Shown here piece after piece: positions 31,975 to 41,785 of a stretch of 51,882 nt of DNA. The stretch is from an uncultured Pirellulaceae bacterium (GTDB lineage: Bacteria > Planctomycetota > Planctomycetia > Pirellulales > Pirellulaceae). The stretch is from contig CALFWR010000010.1 of the NCBI GenBank assembly GCA_937928555.1, positions 1 through 51,882 on the forward strand, in the 5' to 3' direction. A model generated the notes under the pieces. The model saw only the letters and a program-made list of their open reading frames with translations. It made no database searches and was not told the origin of the DNA. A program made the position numbers and the translations under genes. Numbering within the stretch: position 1 is the first letter of the stretch; each line of letters opens with the position of its first letter.

Positions 31975-34116
31975 TTAGTTTGGCAGTTGGGGCTTCATCT
32001 TCAGGTGCTTTGCCAGAAACGCCCATTCGTCAGCGACCTCTTCGATAACCTTCGATGTCGGCTTTCCGGCACCATGACCTGCAGCGGTTTCAATACGAAT
32101 AATGACCGGGTTTTCGCCCACGTGAGCTTCCTGCAGTCTGGCCGCGAACTTGAAACTGTGCCCGGGAACAACGCGATCGTCGGTGTCGGCGGTGGTCACC
32201 ATCGTTGCCGGGTAGGCCGTTCCGTCGGTGAGGTTGTGATAGGGCGAGTAAGCTCGCAGGGCTTCGAATTCGGCCGCACTGGCGGTGCTGCTACCGTAGT
32301 CATCGACCCAGAATCGACCCGCAGTGAACTGCTGAAAGCGAAGCATGTCCATCACGCCAACGCCAGGCAATGCTGCGCCATAAAGCTCCGGACGCTGCGT
32401 CATGCAGGCCCCGACCAGCAATCCGCCGTTGCTGCGACCCTGAATGGCAAGGTTCCCGCTGGAGGTGTATTTGTTTTCGATCAGATACTCCGCAGCGGCA
32501 ATAAAGTCATCAAACACGTTCTGCTTTTGAAGCTTGGTTCCTGCCTTGTGCCAATCCTTGCCGTATTCGCCACCACCGCGCAGGTTGGGAACCGCATACA
32601 CGCCGCCCATCTCCATCCACTGCAATCGTGAAACAGAAAATCCCGGCGTCAGCGAAATGTTGAACCCGCCGTAACCGTAGAGCAACGTTGGGTTGGCACC
32701 GTCAAGCTCGATGCCTTTTTTGTGTGCGATGAACATCGGGACACGCGTGCCGTCCTTGCTTTTGTAGAACACCTGTTTGACCTGGTAGTCCTCGGGATTG
32801 AAGTCCACTTTCGCTTGGCGGATCTGGGTGCTTTCGCCCGTCGCGAGATCGTAACGGTACGTTGAAGGTGGGCGGTTGAAGCTGCTGAACGAGTAGAAAG
32901 TCTCCGTGTGATTGCGGCGTCCGCCGAATCCTCCCGCCGATCCGATGCCGGGAAATTTGACTTCGCGGACAAACTTGCCGGCCAGATCGAAAAGCTTGAC
33001 CTGGCTTTTGGCGTCCTTGAGGTACTCGCAGATGATCATGTCGCCCACGATGCCTGCGGACTGCATGGCTTCGTCGGCTTCTGCGATGATGGTCTTTTTC
33101 TCGCCCCCACCGGCGACGTCGATCGTCAGGACGCATTTCTTTGGCGCGTCCAGGTCGGACTTGAAGTAAAACACGGATCCCTCGTTGCCCATGAAGGAGT
33201 ATTCGTTCTCAAAGCCGTCGATCAGCGTCACAAACGGGCTGTCCCGGGCCTCGAGATCCTTGTACATCACCCGGTAGCGATCGTCGGTGCCGACCCACAC
33301 AGTCAAAACAAGGTACTTGCCGTCTTCGCTGACTTCGGGAGTAAAGCCCCAGTCCGGATTGTCATCGTCGGCGTGGATCAAAACATCCTCGGACTGCGGC
33401 GTGCCGAGTTTGTGAAAGTAGACTTTCTGGTTCTTGTTTAACGAAGTGAACTCGCCCTCTTTCGATTTGGGTTCGTCGTAGCGATTGTAGAAAAACCCAC
33501 TACTGTCCTTTTTCCAGGTCGCACCCCCGAACTTGATCCACTTGAGTTCATCATCAAGGAGCTTGCCCGACTCGATCTCCATCACTTTCCAGGTCCGCCA
33601 GTCAGAGCCACTTTCCTGAACGCCGTAGGCAAGGTGCTTGCCGTCGTCACTGAACGCCAATCCGCCCAGGGCCGTGGTTCCATCTTCGGACCACTTGTTG
33701 GGATCGATCAGGACTTTCGCATCACCGGTCAGCGAATCCTGCATGTAGAGCACGAACTGGTTTTGAAGTCCGTCGTTCTTTTGAAAGTAGTAGCGGTCAC
33801 CGCGGCGAAACGGTGCACTGTACTTTTCGTAGTTCCACAGCTTTGTCAGTCGCTCTTCGATTTCCTTACGAAAAGGCAGCGTCTCGATATAGCCAAAGGA
33901 AACTTTGTTCTGTGCCGCGACCCAGTCTGCGACTTTTGATTCGGTGCGAACGTCGCCTTCGAGCCAGCGAAACGGATCCGAAACCTGACTGCCGAAGTAC
34001 TCGTCGACGTGGTCGACTTTCTCGGTGCCGGGATACTTTAACTGGCCCTGAACATTATTGGACATCATCCATCCCAACAAACAAAAACAAATAGCGAAGG
34101 TAATCTTTTGGGTCAT
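31975..34116 (-). CDS. Prolyl oligopeptidase (S9A)
   Basis: 713 aa from ATG 34116. N-terminal signal (MTQKITFAICFCLLGWMMSNNVQG), so it is exported. The seven-bladed propeller occupies about 75-430 (LEGDVRTESKVADWVAAQN ... VRDPFRWL-type entry). The catalytic domain follows: Ser in QGRSNGGLLVGA, Asp in TADTDDRVVPGH, His in ETAAGHGAGKP. This is the triad order of POP enzymes, which cut short peptides after proline. Upstream frame to 34248 adds 44 residues that do not look like a leader. Activity is predicted to be outside the cytoplasm. Confidence 0.93.
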   Translation of the reverse strand: MTQKITFAICFCLLGWMMSNNVQGQLKYPGTEKVDHVDEYFGSQVSDPFRWLEGDVRTESKVADWVAAQNKVSFGYIETLPFRKEIEERLTKLWNYEKYSAPFRRGDRYYFQKNDGLQNQFVLYMQDSLTGDAKVLIDPNKWSEDGTTALGGLAFSDDGKHLAYGVQESGSDWRTWKVMEIESGKLLDDELKWIKFGGATWKKDSSGFFYNRYDEPKSKEGEFTSLNKNQKVYFHKLGTPQSEDVLIHADDDNPDWGFTPEVSEDGKYLVLTVWVGTDDRYRVMYKDLEARDSPFVTLIDGFENEYSFMGNEGSVFYFKSDLDAPKKCVLTIDVAGGGEKKTIIAEADEAMQSAGIVGDMIICEYLKDAKSQVKLFDLAGKFVREVKFPGIGSAGGFGGRRNHTETFYSFSSFNRPPSTYRYDLATGESTQIRQAKVDFNPEDYQVKQVFYKSKDGTRVPMFIAHKKGIELDGANPTLLYGYGGFNISLTPGFSVSRLQWMEMGGVYAVPNLRGGGEYGKDWHKAGTKLQKQNVFDDFIAAAEYLIENKYTSSGNLAIQGRSNGGLLVGACMTQRPELYGAALPGVGVMDMLRFQQFTAGRFWVDDYGSSTASAAEFEALRAYSPYHNLTDGTAYPATMVTTADTDDRVVPGHSFKFAARLQEAHVGENPVIIRIETAAGHGAGKPTSKVIEEVADEWAFLAKHLKMKPQLPN

Positions 34117-34332
34117 GAGATCCCACCGGGGAAACGAAATAAAAGGATGCCAAAGAAACTTTTCCAAAACTCCATGTCTTACCCAGTTGCATTGGCGTGA
34201 CAGCAGTCCAGAGCCCTTGGCCTGAAAATCAGGTTCATAGTCTAACAATCAAGTTAAAAAAATCGATTATCGGGATCGCAATGCCGATGGAGCCTTTGAA
34301 AGTCCCATTTTAATCGCTCCCCGGAGTCCTGA

Positions 34333-36204
34333 ATGTATTGCCATCCTTGCCGCAGCTGTCTGTATCTTGCCGCCGCAGCCATCATGACTTTTTCTGCCTC
34401 GTTCGCCGGGGCTCAGCAAGTTTCAAACGCTTTTGACACCGCTCAACGCGTCATTCAGTTGCGCAGCGAAGGTGAAGAACTCCTCGAATCGATCCCGGAA
34501 ATGGCTTCCGAGGTCCTGACCGAGAATTCGCTGCTGACCCAACCGGGCCCGGTTGTCTCGTTCGAAGCAATCGACACCCCGCCTGCACCGACCCCTGTTC
34601 GGCAGGCACTCGTCTCGCCCATCATCAAACCTACCGCTGCTTGGGCAAACCAAAACGTCACTCTTGAGGAACCACCGGCTCCTCGCGTTGCCCAAAACCC
34701 GACAATCACTCCACAGGTTCAGCTCCAGCCGCGACAGATTCCGGCACAACAGATTTCATGGGCAGGCCACACGCTTTCACCATCACCGATCGCGGCCGCT
34801 CCGATTCGCAGCCTCAAAAGCAGTCCGGCGATCCTGACCGAGATCACGGCACCGGAATACGTCAACGTCGGCGAACTTGCGAAAGTCACAATCAACGTTC
34901 GCAATCCCGGCCAGTCAACGATTCACGACATTCAGCTTCGTGCCATCGTACCCGCAGACGCCCAGCCCAATCCAGTCGGCGGCATCCTCGAGGACGACCA
35001 GTGCTCTTTCGAAATCAGCTCACTTCAGCCTGGTGAACAGCGAAAGCTCACCATCGAAATGACGCCATCGGAAAAGGAGGCTCTGGACATCGCAACACAA
35101 ATCACGATCGCTGATCGCAAACGGATTCAGGTTGGCGTTCGCAAGCCTAACCTTGAACTGTCCGTTCAGGGTCCATCCCAAGCCAACATCGGTGCGGCCA
35201 CAACGCACACCGTCACCATTGCCAACACCGGCGATGGCGTAGCCCGCAACGTTCGTCTCGAAGCGGACTTTCCTGATCAACTCAAGTTCATTCGCCAGGC
35301 CGGCATGAACGCACCCAAGACACTGATCCCCGGACAAAAGATGAAAGTCCAGGTCACCTCGATGCCCCAGACACCGGGAATCACCGGCTTGACGTTCCTT
35401 GCAACGGGAACGGCCATCGAGTCCGATCCCAAAAACACTTCGATTCGCGTGACACAACCCGAGCTTCGCGTTGCCGCTGTCGGTCCGGATATGAACTTTG
35501 TTCATCGCGACGGCATCTACACAATCTCGATTGAAAATGCTGGCGAAGTCGATGTCAACAATGTTTCAATTCGATTCGACATTCCCAAGGGATTCAAAAT
35601 CACAACGATCAATCGGCCTGCCAAAATGGATGCTCGTGCCAACGCTCTCACATGGAGGTTTGACAAAATCGAATCGCAATCACAGCGAAACATTCAGCTC
35701 AAAGCCATCGCCACGTCCGAAGGCGAAAAGACCTGTAACATCGTGATCGACAGCAATGAAACCGCTGAAAAAGCTCTCGCTCTGAAAACCATCATCGCGA
35801 CACGTGCAGACCTGAGCATCCGCATGAAAAACATTGGCGGGCCGGTTCAGGTCGGCAGCGAAACAGAATTCGTTGTCATCGTCGAAAACCGTGGCAGCAA
35901 CATGGCCAGCGACATGGAAATTCAGATTCAGTTGCCTGAAGGCCTTCGCCCCAACCAACCCGAAGAAGGCATCATCGACGAAGCCAGCAATTCGATTCTG
36001 TTCTCGGATTCGAACCTGTCACCAGGCAAGACACGCGAGTTCCGCTTCTCTGCGATCGGGATTGAAAAAGGTGAACAGATCGTAAGAAGCTCGCTTCAGT
36101 CAGTCGGATCCGAACAGCGGATCATCTCCGAAAACAGCATCTTCGTCTACGAGCCAACTCAAGCTCGAGTCAGCGAATCGCTGTCACCACAAGTTCCTCG
36201 CTAG
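34333..36204 (+). CDS. Exported DUF11/CARDB repeat protein
   Basis: 623 aa. Signal peptide MYCHPCRSCLYLAAAAIMTFSASFAGA. After a Pro-rich linker (about 70-150) come repeated Ig-like domains: EYVNVGELAKVTINVRNPGQSTIHDIQL, LELSVQGPSQANIGAATTHTVTIANTGDGVA, RVAAVGPDMNFVHRDGIYTISIENAGEVDVNNV, LSIRMKNIGGPVQVGSETEFVVIVENRGSNMA. Each has the 'N-x-G...A/V-x-N/D-V' turn typical of DUF11/CARDB domains. There is no sortase or PEP-CTERM tail. It is probably a cell-surface structural protein. Planctomycete genomes are rich in such proteins, and no enzymatic role is visible. Confidence 0.85.
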   Translation: MYCHPCRSCLYLAAAAIMTFSASFAGAQQVSNAFDTAQRVIQLRSEGEELLESIPEMASEVLTENSLLTQPGPVVSFEAIDTPPAPTPVRQALVSPIIKPTAAWANQNVTLEEPPAPRVAQNPTITPQVQLQPRQIPAQQISWAGHTLSPSPIAAAPIRSLKSSPAILTEITAPEYVNVGELAKVTINVRNPGQSTIHDIQLRAIVPADAQPNPVGGILEDDQCSFEISSLQPGEQRKLTIEMTPSEKEALDIATQITIADRKRIQVGVRKPNLELSVQGPSQANIGAATTHTVTIANTGDGVARNVRLEADFPDQLKFIRQAGMNAPKTLIPGQKMKVQVTSMPQTPGITGLTFLATGTAIESDPKNTSIRVTQPELRVAAVGPDMNFVHRDGIYTISIENAGEVDVNNVSIRFDIPKGFKITTINRPAKMDARANALTWRFDKIESQSQRNIQLKAIATSEGEKTCNIVIDSNETAEKALALKTIIATRADLSIRMKNIGGPVQVGSETEFVVIVENRGSNMASDMEIQIQLPEGLRPNQPEEGIIDEASNSILFSDSNLSPGKTREFRFSAIGIEKGEQIVRSSLQSVGSEQRIISENSIFVYEPTQARVSESLSPQVPR

Positions 36205-36212
36205 TGTCAGTA

Positions 36213-36412
36213 GCACACCTCTTGGAGGCTGTGAAAACTCGAATCGGTTGTGATTTTTTCGATCACCCTCCCACTTGGGAGGGTCGACGGTTCACCGCCG
36301 GGGAGGGGTGCGATCGACAGACATTGGCAAAGGGAGAGCATTGGATTGGGGTGAATAAAATCACAGCCTCTCTGAATCGACTTTTTTACGCCTCGGAGCG
36401 TCGAGCCACTTG
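36213..36412 (+). repeat. 200-bp dispersed repeat, copy 2
   Basis: Matches the reverse complement of 7078-7277. It contains the inverted pair CACCCTCCCACTTGGGAGGGT and TGTGATTTTTTCGATCACC. It is placed between the DUF11-repeat gene and the fuconate dehydratase gene and explains most of the 314-bp gap there. No coding capacity is conserved. Confidence 0.8.
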
Positions 36413-36518
36413 GGAACTTCAGGCAACCATTGCTTTGATGAGTTAAACTGACGGGCTTTGAACAGATTTCTGTACAAAGCCTTTTTTCGTTTGGTCACCA
36501 ACCTTCGGCCGCACTGCG

Positions 36519-37856
36519 ATGCCCAACCCCAAAACCAGCAACCCGAAAATCAGCAACCCGAAAATCACCGGCTTCACCGTCGACGATGTTCGCTTTCCGA
36601 CCTCCGACCAGGCTCACGGTTCCGATGCGATGCACGGACTGCCCGATTATTCGGCTGCCTACATCGTGCTCGAAACCGACTGCGACCTCCCGGGCCACGG
36701 GCTGACCTTCACTCTGGGCCGCGGCACCGAACTGTGCAAACAGGCCGCAGAATACCTGCTCGAAGCCCACGTGGTGGGCCTGACGCTGAACGAAATCAAA
36801 TCGGATTTTGCAGGGTTTTGGCGCAAGCTCACCAGCGACCCACAATTCCGCTGGGTCGGACCCGAGAAAGGCGTGATCCACCTGGCAACCGGCGGCGTCG
36901 TCAACGCAGTTTGGGATCTGTACGCCAAAGTCGAAAACAAACCGCTGTGGAAACTCATCGCAGACATGAGCGCCGAAGAAATCGTTGGCTGCATCGACTT
37001 CCGCTACCTCACCGATGCCTTGACTCCCGATCAGGCCCTCGCCATCCTCAAAAAAAACGACGCCACCGCAGGCCAGCGGGAAAGCCATCTGCTGCAACAC
37101 GGCTTTCCGGCGTACACAACTTCCGCGGGCTGGCTGGGATACAGCGACCAGAGGATCGTTCAACTTTGCCAGCAGGGCATCGCCGAGGGTTGGAATCATT
37201 TCAAACTTAAAGTCGGCGCGGACCTGAACGACGACATGCGCCGGGCGGAAATCATGCGCAAGACCATTGGCCCGGACCGGAAAATGATGCTCGACGCGAA
37301 CCAGCGATGGGACGTCGATCAGGCAATCGAATGGACCAATGCCCTAGCGAAATTCGATCCTTGGTGGATCGAAGAACCGACCTGCCCGGACGACGTGCTG
37401 GCTCACAAAGCCATCGGCGAAGGCGTCGCTCCGATCGGCATCGCGACCGGCGAACAGTGCCAGAACCGAATCATGTTCAAACAGTTCCTTCAGGCCGGCG
37501 CGATTCAGTTTTGCCAAATCGACAGTTGCCGCGTGGGCGGCGTCAATGAAGTCCTTTCCATCATGTTGATGGCAAAAAAGTTCGGCATCCCGGTCTGCCC
37601 GCATGCTGGCGGCGTCGGTTTGTGCGAGTACGTCAGCCACCTGATCATGATCGACTACATCCGCATCGGCGCCTCGATCGAATCCCACGTCGCCGAATTC
37701 GTGGACCACCTTCACGAGCATTTCGAACATCCCTGTGTCATCAAAAACGCCGCCTACATGCCTCCAACAGCCCCCGGCTACAGCGCAACGATGAAACCCG
37801 AATCAGTCCTGAAGTATCGTTTTCCCGACGGCGAAATTTGGAAAGACCGCGTTTGA
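36519..37856 (+). CDS. fucD: L-fuconate dehydratase (enolase superfamily)
   Basis: 445 aa, close to the 436-443 residues of known enzymes. It converts L-fuconate to 2-keto-3-deoxy-L-fuconate. The enolase active-site residues are all found: K229 and K231 (HFKLKVG), metal ligands D259 (MLDANQRWD), E285 (WIEEPT) and E312 (ATGEQC), and H362 (CPHAGGVGLCE). These align with a constant offset of 11 to those described for Xanthomonas FucD. The N-terminal 15 residues are a NPK-rich repeat. The gene begins a cassette with an SDR and a FAH-type hydrolase. Its TGA stop lies in the TSD of a truncated MITE. Confidence 0.93.
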   Translation: MPNPKTSNPKISNPKITGFTVDDVRFPTSDQAHGSDAMHGLPDYSAAYIVLETDCDLPGHGLTFTLGRGTELCKQAAEYLLEAHVVGLTLNEIKSDFAGFWRKLTSDPQFRWVGPEKGVIHLATGGVVNAVWDLYAKVENKPLWKLIADMSAEEIVGCIDFRYLTDALTPDQALAILKKNDATAGQRESHLLQHGFPAYTTSAGWLGYSDQRIVQLCQQGIAEGWNHFKLKVGADLNDDMRRAEIMRKTIGPDRKMMLDANQRWDVDQAIEWTNALAKFDPWWIEEPTCPDDVLAHKAIGEGVAPIGIATGEQCQNRIMFKQFLQAGAIQFCQIDSCRVGGVNEVLSIMLMAKKFGIPVCPHAGGVGLCEYVSHLIMIDYIRIGASIESHVAEFVDHLHEHFEHPCVIKNAAYMPPTAPGYSATMKPESVLKYRFPDGEIWKDRV

Positions 37857-37857
37857 G

Positions 37858-38781
<924 letters not shown>

Positions 38782-38825
38782 ACCTCGCAGTAAAAACCGC
38801 ACATACCATCAACCCAAAATCTTCC

Positions 38826-39677
38826 ATGAAACTTGTTCGCTTTGGCCAACCCGGCTCTGAAAAACCTGGCATCCTTGATGAAGACGGAACGATCCGCTCA
38901 CTCGCGGGAATCATCGACGACCTTTCCGGCGACAATCTCTCCGACGCGTCCCTAGAAAAACTCCGCAGCATCGACGTGGCAGGTCTGCCGAAAATCAACT
39001 CCGAACAGCGAATCGGCCCCTGCGTCGCGGGCGTGGGCAAGTTCCTTTGCATTGGCTTGAACTACAGCGACCACGCCGCCGAAGCCGGCATGGATGTTCC
39101 CAAAGAGCCCGTGGTTTTCATGAAAGCCACCAGCTCGATCTCCGGCCCCAACGACAATGTGGTCATTCCACGCAACTCCCAAAAGTCGGACTGGGAAGTG
39201 GAACTTGGCGTCGTCATTGGCAAGCATGCCAAATACGTATCTGAATCCGAAGCCATGAACCATGTCGCGGGTTACTTTGTCGTCAACGATTTGTCCGAGC
39301 GTGAATTCCAGGTGGAACGTTGCGGCCAGTGGGTCAAAGGCAAAAGCTGCGATACTTTCGCGCCGATTGGACCGTGGTTGGTCACGCGCGACGAAATCGC
39401 CGATCCCCAGAATCTTGGCATGTGGTTGGAACTTGGTGACCTCAAAGTCCAAGACGGCAACACGAAAACAATGGTCTTTGGCGTGGCTCACTTGGTCAGC
39501 TACCTGAGCCAGTTCATGTCGCTCCATCCCGGCGACATCATCTCCACCGGCACACCACCGGGTGTTGGCCTGGGGATGGATCCACCCCGGTACCTCGTCC
39601 CCGGCGAAACAATGCGCCTGGGCATCGACGGCCTTGGCATCCAACAGCAAACCACCGTCGCGGATGTCGATCCGTAA
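38826..39677 (+). CDS. FAH-family hydrolase, likely 2,4-diketo-3-deoxy-L-fuconate hydrolase
   Basis: 283 aa from ATG 38826 (MKLVRFGQPGSEKPGILDEDG). Fumarylacetoacetate hydrolase fold: LCIGLNYSDHAAEAGMDVPKEPVVFMKATSS, DWEVELGVVIGK, YFVVNDLSEREFQ, and TGTPPGVGLGM. The metal-binding E...E...D set is in the EVELGV and NDLSER blocks. In L-fucose pathways this enzyme splits the diketo acid to pyruvate and L-lactate. The long frame starting at 38568 overlaps the SDR gene in another frame and is not used. It follows the SDR gene by 45 bp. No fucose dehydrogenase, lactonase or transporter is next to it. Confidence 0.88.
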   Translation: MKLVRFGQPGSEKPGILDEDGTIRSLAGIIDDLSGDNLSDASLEKLRSIDVAGLPKINSEQRIGPCVAGVGKFLCIGLNYSDHAAEAGMDVPKEPVVFMKATSSISGPNDNVVIPRNSQKSDWEVELGVVIGKHAKYVSESEAMNHVAGYFVVNDLSEREFQVERCGQWVKGKSCDTFAPIGPWLVTRDEIADPQNLGMWLELGDLKVQDGNTKTMVFGVAHLVSYLSQFMSLHPGDIISTGTPPGVGLGMDPPRYLVPGETMRLGIDGLGIQQQTTVADVDP

Positions 39678-39857
39678 CGAATGCATTGCGAAACAAGAAT
39701 CAGCAGAACGACTGGCCACTGGGGGAAGAAGTCGCTTGCCAGACATTGCAGCAAGTGTCATCAAACACCGCCAGATCATCCAGAACCGAAGTTGTGGAGA
39801 CCGAAATATCAGTGAACCAAGCAAACGAATTTGTCAGTCAACCTGGCAACGAAGTCA

Positions 39858-40253
39858 CTACTGCGACGGAAGATCTTCCTGAATCCGCTTGAGAAACGCC
39901 TGCAAGTCTTCGATCTCTGATCCGCTCAGCCTTGCCGTATGGACCATGTATTCCAGCATCGGCATCGGCTGGCCCTGGAAAACCGTATGCAGGAGTTGGT
40001 CGCCAACGCGATCAAGGCATTCGGCTTCGGTGAAAACGCTACGGTAAAGGTAGCGGTTGCCTTTGCGTTGGAACTCAAGGATGCCTTTTTGGACCAGACG
40101 ATGCAGGAGCGTTTTGATCGTACCTGCCGACCAAGCGGTTTTCTCTTTGAGTCGCTGATGAATGCGATTGGAAGTCACCGGTTCGGCCAACCAGATCTCA
40201 TGCATCACGCGCCATTCGGCGTCCGATATTTGAGGTTCCTGGGAAGTGGCCAT
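39858..40253 (-). CDS. BlaI/MecI/CopY-family repressor
   Basis: 131 aa from ATG 40253 (MATSQEPQISDAEWRVMHEIW). The winged helix-turn-helix runs ISDAEWRVMHEIW, TSNRIHQRLKEKTAWSAGTIKTLLHRLVQKGILEFQRKGNRYLYRSVF, matching BlaI. The C-terminal helix (about 75-130) forms the dimer. BlaI-type repressors are usually cleaved by a BlaR1-like membrane protease; none is next to it, and the nearest gene upstream is the diguanylate cyclase on the same strand about 70 bp away. The regulated genes are unknown. A frame to 40361 adds a non-matching N-terminus. Confidence 0.88.
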   Translation of the reverse strand: MATSQEPQISDAEWRVMHEIWLAEPVTSNRIHQRLKEKTAWSAGTIKTLLHRLVQKGILEFQRKGNRYLYRSVFTEAECLDRVGDQLLHTVFQGQPMPMLEYMVHTARLSGSEIEDLQAFLKRIQEDLPSQ

Positions 40254-40323
40254 GTTGATCCGCGCATCGATCCGGTGTAGTTGACTACGACTACCCAATT
40301 TTCTGTCGCCGTTCAAGATCAGC

Positions 40324-41625
40324 TCAAGCGGGCGTATCTGCTTGCTGCGGTGTGCTGTCACTGGTCAGGAGGTGCTCTCCCTGGTAGCCAACGACGCGGT
40401 TTCTGCCGTTGGATTTTGCCTTGTACAGGGCGACATCTGCACACTGCATTGCTTCGACAAAAGTCTGTTCGGGCCGCAGTTGGTGGACCCCAAAACTACA
40501 CGTGATCCCGATCTCCGATTCGATTTCCTCGCGAAGGCTTTCGGCCTGGTCCAATGCCTGCTGAAAGCACGAAGCACAACAAATACAAAGAAACTCCTCG
40601 CCTCCCCAGCGTGCGATCGCATCGGTTTCATTCGTACACACCGAAAGCAACTGGCCCAACTGAGCCAGCAATTGGTCACCATGAATGTGACCCTTGGTGT
40701 CGTTGATCTTCTTGAAGTGATCGATGTCAAACAGGATCACGCTGACGGTCGTATCGTGGTCGTCGGCCAACTGAAGCGCCGATCGGATGTAGCCGCGCAT
40801 TCCAAAACGGTTCAGCAAGCCCGTCAAAGTATCAAATCGTGCGATCTGGGAAAGCTCATCGGCTTGTTCACGCAACGTCTCGTTAATCGACTTCAGTTTC
40901 GCTTCACGTTCACGGTTGTTGCGTATTTTCTTTCTGAGTTCAATTGAATTTTGAATCGCCACACCCGCTGCGAGGACCAGCCACATCCATAGAAGCGAGC
41001 GGTACAAAACCATTGTGGGAATCCAGCGGCCGTGAACGGTGAGCTCTTCAACGATCAGCTGGACCTGAAGCTTGTCGGCATCCGAAGCGGTCATGATTTC
41101 CAGCAACTTTGTATCGGCAAAGGTCGGAATCGTGTCCTCCAGTTGGACACCGTGTCGCTCCACCCACCACGTGGGCACCTGAAAGTGCTTTCGATCAAAA
41201 GTCAGCGTTTGGAACTGTTCGGTCAGCTTGAACGCGACTTCGTTGTACTTGAGATTTTCCACACCCGGCATGACATTTCGAAACTGGAGTCGAAAGTACT
41301 CTTCATTTTTGCCATCAATTCTCGCCCTGATTTCAACGCTTTCGAGCCACGAAAAATCGATACGAAGGTTCTCGATGGCAGGTTGAAGAGAGACCTTTCC
41401 AAACACTACATCAGTGGTCGAGTCGCGATCCGCAAGGTCAAAGTCAACCACCAGGCCGCGGTCGTCCAGTGTACGACTTGCTAACGTGCCCGCCGAATCA
41501 GTTGAGACATAGGCTTTCCAGTCCTCTGACGCAAAATCAACCCGGTGCGAGCGCGGAACATGATACAGCCCGAGCGCAATGATCGAGAGCATTAGCAAAA
41601 CCACCATTTGGGTTTCGAGCTTCAT
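40324..41625 (-). CDS. Membrane-bound diguanylate cyclase (GGEEF)
   Basis: 433 aa. An N-terminal helix (about 8-22) and a second one near 205-225 (SLLWMWLVLAAGVAIQ) bracket a periplasmic sensor of about 180 residues that I do not recognise. A coiled linker (LKSINETLREQADELSQIA) leads to the GGDEF domain: RFDTLTGLLNRFG, LFDIDHFKKIND, RWGGEEFLCICC, ADVALYKAK. The GGEEF active site suggests c-di-GMP synthesis. At the inhibitory RxxD position the sequence reads NETD (no arginine), so product feedback may be weak. No phosphodiesterase domain is present. Confidence 0.9.
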   Translation of the reverse strand: MKLETQMVVLLMLSIIALGLYHVPRSHRVDFASEDWKAYVSTDSAGTLASRTLDDRGLVVDFDLADRDSTTDVVFGKVSLQPAIENLRIDFSWLESVEIRARIDGKNEEYFRLQFRNVMPGVENLKYNEVAFKLTEQFQTLTFDRKHFQVPTWWVERHGVQLEDTIPTFADTKLLEIMTASDADKLQVQLIVEELTVHGRWIPTMVLYRSLLWMWLVLAAGVAIQNSIELRKKIRNNREREAKLKSINETLREQADELSQIARFDTLTGLLNRFGMRGYIRSALQLADDHDTTVSVILFDIDHFKKINDTKGHIHGDQLLAQLGQLLSVCTNETDAIARWGGEEFLCICCASCFQQALDQAESLREEIESEIGITCSFGVHQLRPEQTFVEAMQCADVALYKAKSNGRNRVVGYQGEHLLTSDSTPQQADTPA

Positions 41626-41785
41626 GAACCGTTTCGACGTCTGAACTGAGTGGGCAAGTACAAGGAATCACGAAATCCTAGCTCTTGCCGAGCCGTCACG
41701 AAGCGAAAAGACACCGTCGGTTCCCGCAGCCAAGCAAAAATAAACCGCACAATCCGTACAGGCCGAACACCTGGGCTGCGAGAGG

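Noticed and set aside
39686..39892. A 68-codon plus-strand frame behind the fucose cassette
   Set aside because: It starts with TTG, has no binding site and overlaps the end of the BlaI-type gene. It is possible but not supported.
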